Shown in pieces: positions 17,172 to 26,075 of a DNA stretch of 64,000 bases. The notes under the pieces are model-generated. The model made no database searches, was not told where the DNA came from, and saw nothing but the letters and a program-made list of their open reading frames with translations. The DNA comes from Woeseiaceae bacterium (GTDB taxonomy: Bacteria; Pseudomonadota; Gammaproteobacteria; Steroidobacterales; Woeseiaceae), in assembly GCA_021773055.1 (NCBI GenBank), contig JAJFKV010000014.1, positions 47,091 to 111,090 of the forward strand. The letters run 5' to 3'. Each line of letters opens with the position of its first letter. Position 1 is the first letter of the stretch. The translations under genes were made by a program, and so were the position numbers.

Positions 17172-18842
17172 GTGAGTTTCACGAAAATATTGCGTCCGGT
17201 CTGCGCTATTGCTGTATGTGCTGTTGCCTCTTTGATTTCTTCTTGTGGTGCAGAGCCCGCGCCCGAATCGGCCTATCAACCGCTGGAAGTCGTACAACCT
17301 CGACCGGGCATTTATGCAGATTTCACGCTGACAGCGGATCTTGGTGAGTTGACCGGCGAGCAGCAGCAAATGATTGGGCTGTTAATAGATGCCTCGCAGA
17401 TTATGGATGATCTCTACTGGCACCAGGCCTTCGGTGATGACCACGAGTCCTGGCTCGAATCGATTGCCGATGCGGACACGCGTCGATTCGCCGAGCTGAA
17501 CTACGGTCCCTGGGACAGACTCGACGACGACAAGCCTTTCATGGAAGGTATCGGCGCGAAGCCACTGGGAGCCAATTTTTACCCGCGGGACATGAGCAAG
17601 GAAGAGTTCGAGGAAGCGTACTTGCCGGGCAAGAATGGACTGTATTCCCTGATTCGTCGTGACGAGGAAGGTGGTCTGAAACTGATTCCTTACCACGTCG
17701 CCTATGCTGATGAGCTCAAAGCGGCGGCCGACTTACTGCGCGCAGCGGCAAAACTTGCAAAGAGCTCCGACTTTTCCAGTTATCTAAAGCTGCGTGCCGC
17801 CGCGATGATAAGCGACGAATATCAGATCAGCGATATGTTCTGGATGGATGTCAGGGACAACGATATTGATGTCGTCATAGGGCCGATCGAAACTTACGAG
17901 GATGCCCTGTTCGGTTACCGCGCATCCTACGAGGCCTACGTGCTGGTTAAAGACCTTGAGTGGAGTGATCGACTGAGCCGCTTCGCAGATTTCTTGCCCG
18001 CTTTGCAAGAGGGTCTGCCGGTTCCAGACGAATACAAATGGGAGACGCCCGGTACTGACTCTGACCTGAACGCTTATGATGTTGTTTATTATGCGGGTGC
18101 TAGTAACGCCGCGGGCAAGACTATCGCGATCAATCTGCCCAACGATGAGGTGGTGCAACTCTCAAGAGGTACGCGACGCTTGCAGCTCAAGAACGCGATG
18201 CGAGCCAAGTTCGACAAGATCGTGGAGCCCATCGCGGATGTACTCATCGATGAGTCGCAGCGTGAACACATTTCGTTTGACGCGTTTTTTGCGAACACGA
18301 TGTTCCACGAAGTTGCTCATGGTTTGGGCATCAAGAATACGATTGATGGTCATGGCACGGTGCGCGAAGCAATGCTTGATATGTCGTCCAGCATGGAAGA
18401 AGGCAAGGCGGATATTCTTGGCCTTTACATGATTACGGAATTGCACAAGGCGAGTGAGTTGGGTGACGTTGATCTGCGTGATTATTACGTGACCTTCATG
18501 ACCAGTGTTTTTCGTTCTATTCGCTTCGGCGCTTCCAGTGCGCACGGTAAAGCAAACATGGTGCGTTTCAACTTTTTCCTCGACAGCGGTGCATTCATTC
18601 GCGACGCGGAGACGGGACGGTACAGCGTTGACTTCGATCAAATGGAAATCGCGATGACCGACCTGTCTCGCTTGCTATTGACGATTCAGGGGGATGGAGA
18701 CTATGAAGGTGCGGTCCAGCTGGCTGAGACGCGTGGTGTCATTCGAGCGCAGCTGCAGGCTGACCTCGATAGGCTAACGGACGCGAACATACCGGTCGAT
18801 ATTACTTTCCAGCAAGGAGCTGCCGAACTCGGTATCGAGTAA
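17172..18842 (+). CDS. M49-like (dipeptidyl-peptidase III family) zinc metallopeptidase lipoprotein
   Basis: A 556-residue exported protein. The signal is MSFTKILRPVCAIAVCAVASLISSC, with an ISSC lipobox. Zinc-site motifs are His379-Glu-Val-Ala-His383 and EEGKAD (from Glu409), corresponding to the M49 family's HExxGH and EExRAE/D. The first motif is a pentapeptide HExxH rather than the usual M49 hexapeptide. M49 enzymes remove dipeptides from peptide N-termini; here the enzyme would work in the periplasm on a lipid anchor. The GTG at 17172 is chosen over an upstream TTG because GGGGA lies five bases before it. It is convergent with the next gene. Confidence 0.75.
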   Translation: MSFTKILRPVCAIAVCAVASLISSCGAEPAPESAYQPLEVVQPRPGIYADFTLTADLGELTGEQQQMIGLLIDASQIMDDLYWHQAFGDDHESWLESIADADTRRFAELNYGPWDRLDDDKPFMEGIGAKPLGANFYPRDMSKEEFEEAYLPGKNGLYSLIRRDEEGGLKLIPYHVAYADELKAAADLLRAAAKLAKSSDFSSYLKLRAAAMISDEYQISDMFWMDVRDNDIDVVIGPIETYEDALFGYRASYEAYVLVKDLEWSDRLSRFADFLPALQEGLPVPDEYKWETPGTDSDLNAYDVVYYAGASNAAGKTIAINLPNDEVVQLSRGTRRLQLKNAMRAKFDKIVEPIADVLIDESQREHISFDAFFANTMFHEVAHGLGIKNTIDGHGTVREAMLDMSSSMEEGKADILGLYMITELHKASELGDVDLRDYYVTFMTSVFRSIRFGASSAHGKANMVRFNFFLDSGAFIRDAETGRYSVDFDQMEIAMTDLSRLLLTIQGDGDYEGAVQLAETRGVIRAQLQADLDRLTDANIPVDITFQQGAAELGIE

Positions 18843-18852
18843 AAAGACTGTA

Positions 18853-19935
18853 TTAGAGGTCGCGTTTTTTCATTCGCGGCAAACGATGTCCGAATAGTGT
18901 CGTCAGGTATAAGGAATCGCGGGTTTCAAGAACGCCCGTGAGAGTGGGGAAGCGAGCGGCATGGTCGTGCAGATTCATGAGCACCTCGCCGTCTCCGTTG
19001 ATCGCTATGACGTGCGAAAACGGCACCGCCTTGGGACGCATTGCAGCCGGTAGCCGCTGAATCATCTTGCGGGCGAACGGGTGACCGGACAGGCGATCGA
19101 CCATCTGATTCCGTGGCGCGGCGAAACCGATCCAGAATCGGCCATTCAGCCCGCTCTTGATGTTATCCGGGAAGGCGGGCAGATTATCGATCAGTATCTC
19201 GGTCGTACCTTGCAGGTTACCCGTCAGCCAGTGTTTCAGAATTCGATAGTGGCCGGTTTCTGCAACCAGCAGAAAGCTGCCATCGTCGCTGACCGCAACA
19301 CCGTTAGCGTAATTGAGGCCAGTTATCAGGCGAGTGATAGCTCCGCTTGCCGGGTCAAACGCATAGACATTGCCGTGTCCACCGTGCTCAAGAAGGTCTA
19401 GCAAGCTCGCTCCGTAGGGCCCTCCGGATGCTCTGGCCGTGAATTTGCTGCTTGACTGGCTGAAGTAAATGACTCCATCTGGGCCAATGCCAAGATTGTT
19501 GACGTTTTCGAGAGCTTGTTGATCAAATTTATCGATCAGCACCGAAACCGAGCCGTCCTGAGATACGCGCTGCAGGCCCGTAACGGCATTTGCCACCACG
19601 AGTGATCCGTCGTGATCGGCTTCAATGCCTAAAGGTCTTCCGCCGACATTAACGAACTCACTAACGCCTCGATTCTGCACGCGAATGATGGTGCCGTCGC
19701 GGGTTGTCGCATAGACGCGGCCGTCCTGGCCAAGAGTCGCATCCTCCGGCCCTTCATAGTCACCGAGGTCGATTCCGCTGGCGGATTGAAGTCGATCATT
19801 CGGTGCGAAGGGATCTATGTAGCCGCGATCGACAGGCGCTTGCCATGAAACCGGGTCAATCGGCACTGGCCACAACAAGAGGTACGCGCCAATAATCGCA
19901 AGAAGGATACCGCCTACGGCCAGAATTTTACGCAC
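18853..19935 (-). CDS. Membrane-anchored strictosidine-synthase-like beta-propeller protein
   Basis: A 360-residue protein with an N-terminal signal anchor (ILAVGGILLAIIGAYLLLWP) and a six-bladed propeller of the SMP-30/strictosidine-synthase-like group. Typical pieces are GPEDATLGQDGRVYATTRDG, NNLGIGPDGVIYFSQSSSKF and GLNYANGVAVSDDGSFLLVAETGHYRI. Many family members are lactonases or esterases in the periplasm; a substrate cannot be named. The GTG start is nine bases after the folE stop, so it is the last gene of the run TPR-M23-msrA-folE. Confidence 0.85.
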   Translation of the reverse strand: MRKILAVGGILLAIIGAYLLLWPVPIDPVSWQAPVDRGYIDPFAPNDRLQSASGIDLGDYEGPEDATLGQDGRVYATTRDGTIIRVQNRGVSEFVNVGGRPLGIEADHDGSLVVANAVTGLQRVSQDGSVSVLIDKFDQQALENVNNLGIGPDGVIYFSQSSSKFTARASGGPYGASLLDLLEHGGHGNVYAFDPASGAITRLITGLNYANGVAVSDDGSFLLVAETGHYRILKHWLTGNLQGTTEILIDNLPAFPDNIKSGLNGRFWIGFAAPRNQMVDRLSGHPFARKMIQRLPAAMRPKAVPFSHVIAINGDGEVLMNLHDHAARFPTLTGVLETRDSLYLTTLFGHRLPRMKKRDL

Positions 19936-19943
19936 GGTAGCCC

Positions 19944-20546
19944 TTAACGACTGGCGTCTATCATTCGCAGGAACTCAGCCCGCGTGCGAGCATCTTTACG
20001 GAAGCTGCCGACCATCTGGCTCGTTACCATTGATACATCCGACTTATGGATGCCCCGGGTCGTCATACACTGGTGTTTGGCTTCAATGACGATACCGACA
20101 CCTTTGGGCTGCAAAACGTTCTGGATACAGTTGGCGATCTGTGCGGTCATCTTTTCCTGCACCTGGAAGCGGCGCGCAAATGCTTCAACGACGCGAGCCA
20201 GCTTGCTGATACCAACGACTTTGTTCTTCGGCAGGTAGCCAACGTGTGCTTTGCCGATGATCGGTGCCATATGATGTTCGCAGTGTGATTCGAATGCGAT
20301 GTCACGAAGTACGATCATCTCGTCGTAACCTTCGACTTCCTCAAACGTGCGCTCGAGATATTCGACGGGATTTTGCTGATAGCCACTGAACCAATCTTCA
20401 TACGCGCGCGCGACGCGCTTTGGCGTATCCAGCAAGCCTTCACGGCGAGTGTCTTCACCGGCCCACAGCAACAGTGTGTGGACTGCTTCCTCGGCTTGCT
20501 TGCGACTCGGCTTGCGGGGTTTGGGTATTTTCTTCTTGGCAGTCAC
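19944..20546 (-). CDS. folE: GTP cyclohydrolase I FolE
   Basis: A 200-residue enzyme converting GTP to dihydroneopterin triphosphate, the first step of folate synthesis. The zinc-binding and catalytic region reads [11 protein letters not shown], followed by [18 protein letters not shown] and a second zinc cysteine in HQCMTTRG. All usual family motifs are present, ending with the LRMI tail. The start is probably the GTG at 20546; no strong ribosome-binding site is visible. It lies between msrA and the strictosidine-synthase-like gene on the same strand. Confidence 0.96.
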   Translation of the reverse strand: MTAKKKIPKPRKPSRKQAEEAVHTLLLWAGEDTRREGLLDTPKRVARAYEDWFSGYQQNPVEYLERTFEEVEGYDEMIVLRDIAFESHCEHHMAPIIGKAHVGYLPKNKVVGISKLARVVEAFARRFQVQEKMTAQIANCIQNVLQPKGVGIVIEAKHQCMTTRGIHKSDVSMVTSQMVGSFRKDARTRAEFLRMIDASR

Positions 20547-20566
20547 GCGTGAATACTACAGAGCGT

Positions 20567-21145
20567 CTAGGCGCAAGTCACCCCGGTACCTTTGAGCCCA
20601 CAGTAACCGCCGGGGTTCTTCGCCAGGTACTGCTGGTGGTATTCCTCGGCGTAGTAAAACGTATCCAGCGGCATGATGTGCGTCGTAATCCTCCCAAGGC
20701 CCGCCGCTGTTAGGTCAGCCTGGTAGGCGTCGAGTGATCGCCTCGCGGTGTCAGCTTGCGTATCACTATTGGTAAAAATAATTGAACGATACTGAGTACC
20801 GATATCGTTGCCCTGCCGCGCACCTTGCGTTGGGTTGTGGTTTTCCCAGAAAACCGTAAGAAGGTCGAGGTAGCCGACCACTGCGGGATCGAACACAACC
20901 AATACGACCTCTGCATGATCAGTTTCGCCGCTGCAGACGGATTGATAATCCGGATCGGATACGTGTCCACCCGCGTAGCCGACGGCCGTCGAATAGACAC
21001 CATCAACTTGCCAGAAGCGGCGCTCCGCACCCCAAAAACATCCAAGGCCGAAAACCGCCTGCTGCAAGTGATCTTCAAATGGTCCCAGTAACGGGTTGCC
21101 GTTGACGAAATGGCTGTCGGGGACTGTCATTGCATTGTTGCTCAT
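20567..21145 (-). CDS. msrA: Peptide methionine-(S)-S-oxide reductase MsrA
   Basis: A 192-residue MsrA. The catalytic Cys36 lies in [36 protein letters not shown] and the C-terminal NPGGYCG with its resolving cysteine are all present. It reduces the S-diastereomer of methionine sulfoxide in proteins, probably in the cytoplasm as no signal peptide is seen. It complements the periplasmic msrPQ pair at the left of the window. It starts ten bases after the M23 peptidase gene. Confidence 0.96.
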   Translation of the reverse strand: MSNNAMTVPDSHFVNGNPLLGPFEDHLQQAVFGLGCFWGAERRFWQVDGVYSTAVGYAGGHVSDPDYQSVCSGETDHAEVVLVVFDPAVVGYLDLLTVFWENHNPTQGARQGNDIGTQYRSIIFTNSDTQADTARRSLDAYQADLTAAGLGRITTHIMPLDTFYYAEEYHQQYLAKNPGGYCGLKGTGVTCA

Positions 21146-21155
21146 GACTTCTATT

Positions 21156-21995
21156 CTAATCCATTTGCGCCCTGTAGCGCGCGCCGCTGCGTGGACGTTC
21201 GATAATACCGTCGGCGCTTTGAAAGCGCACTGCGATTGATTGCGTCCGCCCCCAGTCTACTGCGCGATAAACGGCGAAGTGCAGGTGTGGCATCGTCGTG
21301 TGACCGGTATTCCCTGAAAACCCGATTCGTTGTCCACGAACGACCTGGTCGCCAACGCCGACGAGCGCACCATCCAGGTCCAGGTGGTAGTACTCACCAG
21401 TTGTTCCGTCGCTGTGCAAAACAACGATGAAGTTCGCGTATTGACCGCAGCCATCATCCCAGCAGCCCTTGGAATGCGATTCTACAACTCGTGCTACAAC
21501 ACCCGATCTGGCCGCATGCACGGGCGTCCCCACCCGCATATCGAAATCGATCGCATACTTCTCGCGTCCCTTGTGGCTGAAGCCGGCGCCATAGCCCTGT
21601 AAGACACGATATGCGCTGTTGGCGGCGTAGGGGAGGGCATAGAGATGTTCGTTGTCATGCTTCGCGTCTTTGCGCCCGACAGTCCACTTGTAACTGTAGC
21701 GAAAGTAGCCTCTGTTGCCGCCTTCCCGGGCATCGAGAAACATGACTTTTTGCGACTCACCCGGGTCCAAGCTGCGGGTAACGGTGTCTGGTCCTGCTAC
21801 CGAATAATTTCTCGCATATACGCGCAGTGTGTAGGTAATTGGGAAATCGCGAAGATTTCGGGCGTGCAATTCGACGTCACCGTTGTTTCTGATTTCGTCA
21901 ACGCAGATCGTATCGTTTTTACAGTCGGCTCGTGAACCCGCGGGAATTGTGGCCAGCGCTGCGCAAAAAAAGATTACGGGTGCGAGCCGTCGCAT
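21156..21995 (-). CDS. Exported M23-family (LytM) peptidase
   Basis: A 279-residue protein with a signal peptide ([23 protein letters not shown]), an N-terminal beta-sandwich with two cysteines, and a C-terminal M23 domain. The zinc and catalytic residues are visible in [13 protein letters not shown] and in the HLHF motif near the end; [12 protein letters not shown] and GEYYHLDL also match. Family members cut peptidoglycan cross-bridges, so a cell-wall role in the periplasm is likely. It starts three bases from the stop of the TPR gene, so the two are probably co-transcribed and act together. Confidence 0.9.
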   Translation of the reverse strand: MRRLAPVIFFCAALATIPAGSRADCKNDTICVDEIRNNGDVELHARNLRDFPITYTLRVYARNYSVAGPDTVTRSLDPGESQKVMFLDAREGGNRGYFRYSYKWTVGRKDAKHDNEHLYALPYAANSAYRVLQGYGAGFSHKGREKYAIDFDMRVGTPVHAARSGVVARVVESHSKGCWDDGCGQYANFIVVLHSDGTTGEYYHLDLDGALVGVGDQVVRGQRIGFSGNTGHTTMPHLHFAVYRAVDWGRTQSIAVRFQSADGIIERPRSGARYRAQMD

Positions 21996-21998
21996 CCT

Positions 21999-23471
21999 CT
22001 AGTTGCCGTTTTTCTTTGCGGCGGCCTTTCTGGCGTCAGCTTCTTTGATCGCCTCCAGTTCGGACTTCAAGTATGAAAAGTCATGTTCAAACCGAATTTC
22101 CTCGGAACTGACCGGGACGCCGTCGACGATTCTGGGTCGGTATACACGACCGCGAATCTCACGGTGTACAACCCGTTGCATGTCGACGAACTCGATTGGA
22201 AACGCTTCGGTACGAAGATCTCGAACGCGGCCACGAACAGAAACGGTGTAATCAACAACGATTTTTCCCGAGGCTAAGTCCCTGTCGGACGGGCTGGCCA
22301 TGGAAGCACCACGGGTAGCTATCGGCAGTGCTTCTGTTTGTATCGGAACAGGGATGTCAAACCAGGTGGTTCGCTGCGTGATCCGCTCTTCATCCTCAGA
22401 CAAAAAGTCCCATACCTGCCTGTAGAGTTTTCGTGAACGATTCTGCGAATCGGTAAACATGTAATAGTCGCCCAGTGCGAGCTGTGTTTCAGCTTGGTCA
22501 CGCCAGGCCAGGTCCTCGGATTTCGCGGCGATACGCGCAGCACGCTTGAAATAAATTTCGCCCGTTGACACCTGGCCCTGTTGCTGCAGAGTGGCCATCG
22601 ACAAGTCGACGAAATAGAATGATCGGCCCAGCCGGCGCAGCGGTTCGACGAGCAAAGGGTCGTACTTGTTAGAGCTGGTTTCGATGATTCGAATCGCGCG
22701 CCGGTAAGTTGTTCGCTCTTCGGCGTAGTAGCCGGCACGGTGTTGCCAGTCGGCGCGCGTCATTAGTGACGGCAGAAGACCTAACGGGTCCTTCTCGAAA
22801 TGTTTGACATTGATGACGTAAATTCGGTCAAGAATTCGGCGAGCGGATTTCGTATCGCCCAAGCGGATGAACGTTTCGGCAATAGATTCGAGGATTTCAA
22901 TCTGATCCAGATTATGCGGACCTTCGTTTACCTGTGTGATGTGAGCGGCACGAGTAAATGTCTTTTTTGCCTGATCGGGTCGACCGATTCCCAGCTGCGC
23001 CGCACCCAGCCCCTTTAACGGATTCACCAGTGCATCGTTAAGCCTGTCTTCGACAACTTCAATAATTTCTACAGAGGATGTGAAGTTTTGAATGGCGGCA
23101 TCATATTGCCCACTGCTGTGTTGTACGATGCCGAGGTTATTCAACGCGTTGGCAGTCTCCCGTGACAGGGGGCCGTATACCTTGATCGCCATTTCAACGA
23201 TTCTCTTGGCGGCGACGTCAGCCTCGTCAAGCGTTCCTTCCTGGATCAGTATTCGGTAGCGGGCGAACTCCGCGAGTAGTCGTTCCTCAGACACTTCGTC
23301 TGGTGTTGGCTCCGGCAGCGGCTCAGTCAACAACTCTTCGTCCGCAACGGGGACGCTTTGCTCCAGAGGATCAACAAAATCATCGTTGATCGTTTCCTCG
23401 TCCTGCGAAGCAGCGATGAGGGGAGTCAGAAGTAGTGAAGCTAATGCGGCATACGTAATGTATTTAGTCAT
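21999..23471 (-). CDS. Exported TPR protein with TonB-like C-terminal domain
   Basis: A 490-residue exported protein. The signal is MTKYITYAALASLLLTPLIAAS. An acidic, proline-rich linker and several tetratricopeptide-like repeats follow (for example ETANALNNLGIVQHSSGQYDAAIQNFTSSVEI, residues about 105-330). The C-terminal module (KIVVDYTVSVRGRVRDLRTEAFPIEF..., about 405-450) resembles a TonB C-terminal-like fold. It probably scaffolds envelope protein complexes. It is first in the run with the M23 peptidase, msrA and folE. Confidence 0.8.
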   Translation of the reverse strand: MTKYITYAALASLLLTPLIAASQDEETINDDFVDPLEQSVPVADEELLTEPLPEPTPDEVSEERLLAEFARYRILIQEGTLDEADVAAKRIVEMAIKVYGPLSRETANALNNLGIVQHSSGQYDAAIQNFTSSVEIIEVVEDRLNDALVNPLKGLGAAQLGIGRPDQAKKTFTRAAHITQVNEGPHNLDQIEILESIAETFIRLGDTKSARRILDRIYVINVKHFEKDPLGLLPSLMTRADWQHRAGYYAEERTTYRRAIRIIETSSNKYDPLLVEPLRRLGRSFYFVDLSMATLQQQGQVSTGEIYFKRAARIAAKSEDLAWRDQAETQLALGDYYMFTDSQNRSRKLYRQVWDFLSEDEERITQRTTWFDIPVPIQTEALPIATRGASMASPSDRDLASGKIVVDYTVSVRGRVRDLRTEAFPIEFVDMQRVVHREIRGRVYRPRIVDGVPVSSEEIRFEHDFSYLKSELEAIKEADARKAAAKKNGN

Positions 23472-23633
23472 GCGGTCTTAGGTATCGATGTCCATTGTGG
23501 CGTCGGGTTTTGCTTTCCCGGTTATTTTAGGACCCAACAAGGCCGTTTTAGTTCTCTGGATCAGGGCCTGTGGCATCGAATCCACTATACCCACTGACAT
23601 CAGTCGAAGGTAGCCCAAATACATCGGGGTAGA

Positions 23634-24698
23634 CTAGAAATCTAGTCCGAGCTGCCGGTTTGCCGGAGACAAAAACTGTTTGCAATCAAGGCCCTGTTGA
23701 TAGGCGTCGGTCCTTAGTCCATATCGTTTGCCGGCCTTGTCGAAACGGGTGCCGAGCATATCTGCGTACGGTCCGCGCCCGGTTTGACGTTTTCCAAATC
23801 GGTGGTCGTAAGGTTTTCCCCCGCCTGCCTGTTTGACCAGGCTCAACACGTGTTCGGCCCGCTCCGGAAAATGTGTCTGCAGCCACGACTCGAAAATTTC
23901 CTTCAATTCATGCGGGAGCCGCAGGAAAATGTAGCGTGCATGGGTAGCGCCTGCTGCGGCTGCGGCTTCCAGAATCGTCTCAATTTCAGCATCGTTAATG
24001 GCCGGGATAATCGGTGCGACAAGCACGCTTACCGGCACACCTGCTTGCTGGAGTTCGTTAATTGCTTTGATCCTGGCGTTCGCCGCAGGTACCCGCGGCT
24101 CCATTATGCGTTTTAATTCGGCGTCCATCGTCGGAATACTGATCGCCACACTGCACAGTTTATCCCTGGCGAGGTCGCTGAGAAGATCAATATCGCGGCA
24201 GACCAAATGACTCTTCGTGATGATATTCACGGGATGACGATATTCGGCGAAAAGTTGCAGAAGTTGTCGTGTAATCAGTAGCGACTTCTCAGCAAGCTGG
24301 TAGGGGTCGGTGTTCGCGCCGATCGTTATCGGTTTGCACTCATAACCGGGCTTCTGCCATTCCGCGAGCAGCCTGGAGGCAGCGTTGGGTTTGTAGAAGA
24401 TCTGCGTTTCGAAGTCGAGCCCGGGGGAAAGGTCGAGGTAGCTGTGGCTGGGCCGTGCATAACAGTAGATACAGCCGTGTTCGCATCCCTGGTACGGGTT
24501 GATGGAGCGATCAAACGGAACGTCCGGGGAGTTATTGCTACTGATGATGCGACCGGCCTGCATGGCCGTAAGCACGGTTTGCGGAGCAGTCGATGATCGC
24601 AGTCGATCCTCTTCGGCATCCAGTTCGGTCTCCTGCACAAGGAATCGGCTGGCCGGCGTTGAAACCGCGCCTCGGCCTTTGTGGTGTGTTGCCGCCAT
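23634..24698 (-). CDS. PA0069-family radical SAM protein, SOS-regulated
   Basis: A 354-residue radical SAM protein. The [4Fe-4S] cluster motif is Cys72-x3-Cys76-x2-Cys79 (GCEHGCIYCYA). The family stretches SINPYQGCEHGC, NIITKSHLVCRDIDLL and LRLPHELKEIFESW are present. It resembles SplB-like proteins of the PA0069 group, whose reaction is unknown but suspected to concern DNA-damage repair. A near-consensus LexA box covers its promoter, and a GGAG lies seven bases before the ATG. Recalled from the literature, the Pseudomonas aeruginosa homologue belongs to the LexA regulon. Confidence 0.9.
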   Translation of the reverse strand: MAATHHKGRGAVSTPASRFLVQETELDAEEDRLRSSTAPQTVLTAMQAGRIISSNNSPDVPFDRSINPYQGCEHGCIYCYARPSHSYLDLSPGLDFETQIFYKPNAASRLLAEWQKPGYECKPITIGANTDPYQLAEKSLLITRQLLQLFAEYRHPVNIITKSHLVCRDIDLLSDLARDKLCSVAISIPTMDAELKRIMEPRVPAANARIKAINELQQAGVPVSVLVAPIIPAINDAEIETILEAAAAAGATHARYIFLRLPHELKEIFESWLQTHFPERAEHVLSLVKQAGGGKPYDHRFGKRQTGRGPYADMLGTRFDKAGKRYGLRTDAYQQGLDCKQFLSPANRQLGLDF

Positions 24699-24711
24699 GG
24701 GGGAACTCCAA

Positions 24712-24731
24712 TACTGTATAAATACACAGTA
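24712..24731 (-). promoter_or_regulatory. LexA (SOS) operator
   Basis: TACTGTATAAATACACAGTA fits the CTGT-N8-ACAG operator of E. coli-type LexA almost perfectly. It ends 13 bases before the radical SAM start codon and covers the predicted -10 element. LexA bound here should block the promoter until DNA damage triggers cleavage. Confidence 0.92.
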
Positions 24732-24754
24732 CTGTTCCCTTGGGGTCTGGTCAA
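24726..24754 (-). promoter_or_regulatory. Predicted sigma70 promoter of the radical SAM gene
   Basis: On the minus strand a TTGACC -35 element (24749-24754) and a TACTGT -10 element (24726-24731) are separated by exactly 17 bases. The -10 lies inside the LexA operator. It is a read-by-eye prediction, strengthened by the match in spacing and by the operator overlap. Confidence 0.6.
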
Positions 24755-24764
24755 GAGATCCGGA

Positions 24765-25121
24765 CTAGTTGAGTATCCGGTAGCCGCGTCCACGCAGGCA
24801 GCGCTTGAATACTCTCTGCTTGTCGCGGTCCGCATCGAGTCCCGAGCGTGTCGCCCCTATCAGCGCGCCGTTAGCGGCAGCGCGACCGACATCACCATTG
24901 ATAGCGCCACCGACCGCGCCTATGCCGCCGCCGACACCTGCGCCTTTTGTCACGCCGTTACCGATGATGATTTCCTCGCTATAGCCCTCGCAGTCTTCCC
25001 AGTCTGCGGCCAGCAATTCCGGGTTAACGCCCTGCATGTCGACGATGGGATCGGGATGTGCCGCACAGCCCGCGATACTCACCGCAAGTCCGACAGTGAC
25101 CAATATCTTCAATTTGTTCAT
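24765..25121 (-). CDS. Glycine-zipper lipoprotein
   Basis: A 118-residue lipoprotein. The signal is MNKLKILVTVGLAVSIAGC with an IAGC lipobox. The middle has a glycine-zipper segment (GAGVGGGIGAVGGAINGDVG), and the C-terminus (DKQRVFKRCLRGRGYRILN) carries a single cysteine and a YRxL-type end common in such proteins. It is probably an outer-membrane-associated protein of unknown role. It diverges from the CDF transporter, with 39 bases between starts. Confidence 0.8.
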   Translation of the reverse strand: MNKLKILVTVGLAVSIAGCAAHPDPIVDMQGVNPELLAADWEDCEGYSEEIIIGNGVTKGAGVGGGIGAVGGAINGDVGRAAANGALIGATRSGLDADRDKQRVFKRCLRGRGYRILN

Positions 25122-25160
25122 AATGGTGTCTTAACGTATCAGCAAGAAATTGGTTTACCT

Positions 25161-26075
25161 ATGGCTTCATCTACCCATGACTCCACCACTCGCGCCATCC
25201 TTTACGCCTTCCTGGCAAATTTCGGTATCGCGATCGCAAAATCGTGGGCAGCCTGGGTAACCGGTTCGGGCAGTATGCTGGCCGAGGCGATTCACTCCTA
25301 CGCGGATACTGGCAATCAGGTCTTGCTATACCTCGGCCTCAGGCAATCACAACGGCCCGCCGATGATGAGCATCCGCTGGGTTACGGCAAGATGAGTTAT
25401 TTCTGGAGCTTTGTCGTGGCGATCTTGCTGTTCAGCATGGGTGGCCTGTTCTCGATTTACGAAGGCGTGCACAAGCTGCAAAATCCCGAGCCGCTATCGC
25501 AGGTCTGGATAGCGATTGTCGTGCTGATACTCGCCATACTGCTCGAGGGATCTTCGCTGTTCGGCGCGTTACGTGAGATCAAGAAAGTCAGGGGCGACAG
25601 GCCGTTCAAAGAATGGTTGAAACACACCCGGAATTCCGAGCTGGTGGTGGTGCTGGGCGAGGACATTGGAGCCCAGTTGGGTCTGATATTGGCACTCGGG
25701 TTCCTGATAACCGCGCAGCGAACCGGCAATCCGGTTTACGACGCAATGGGCTCTATCTGCATTGGCGTCATACTAATTGTAATCTCGGCGTTTGTTGCCT
25801 CGCGTGTTCGCTCGCTATTAGTTGGGCGTTCAGCTGATCCTGAAATTCAGGAAGCAATCGATAAGATCATCGCCGAGCAAGAATCCATCGAGTTTTGCTT
25901 CAATACAATTACCATGCAGTTCGGCCCGGATACCATGCTCGCGGCCAAGATAAAGATGCAGCCCGGGCTGAGCATCGATCAGGCGGTAGCCAGCATCAAC
26001 GCCCTTGAGCGGGAGCTCAAGGAGCGCGTGCCGAAGCTAAAGTGGTGCTTTATTGAGCCTGATGTGACCGACTGA
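25161..26075 (+). CDS. Cation diffusion facilitator (CDF) family transporter
   Basis: A 304-residue inner-membrane protein with about six transmembrane segments and a C-terminal cytoplasmic domain. It exports divalent metal ions (zinc, iron, manganese or similar) in exchange for protons. TM2 has the metal-site motif EAIHSYADTGNQ; TM5 has GEDIGAQLG, with Glu/Asp in place of the commoner His/Asp pair, so ion choice cannot be assigned. The hinge HPLGYGK is present. Its stop directly abuts the convergent mscS gene. Confidence 0.9.
   Translation: MASSTHDSTTRAILYAFLANFGIAIAKSWAAWVTGSGSMLAEAIHSYADTGNQVLLYLGLRQSQRPADDEHPLGYGKMSYFWSFVVAILLFSMGGLFSIYEGVHKLQNPEPLSQVWIAIVVLILAILLEGSSLFGALREIKKVRGDRPFKEWLKHTRNSELVVVLGEDIGAQLGLILALGFLITAQRTGNPVYDAMGSICIGVILIVISAFVASRVRSLLVGRSADPEIQEAIDKIIAEQESIEFCFNTITMQFGPDTMLAAKIKMQPGLSIDQAVASINALERELKERVPKLKWCFIEPDVTD

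Noticed and set aside
23632..23647. Inverted repeat GACTAGAAATCTAGTC at the end of the radical SAM gene as a terminator
   Set aside because: Short AT-containing stem with no T-run on either strand.
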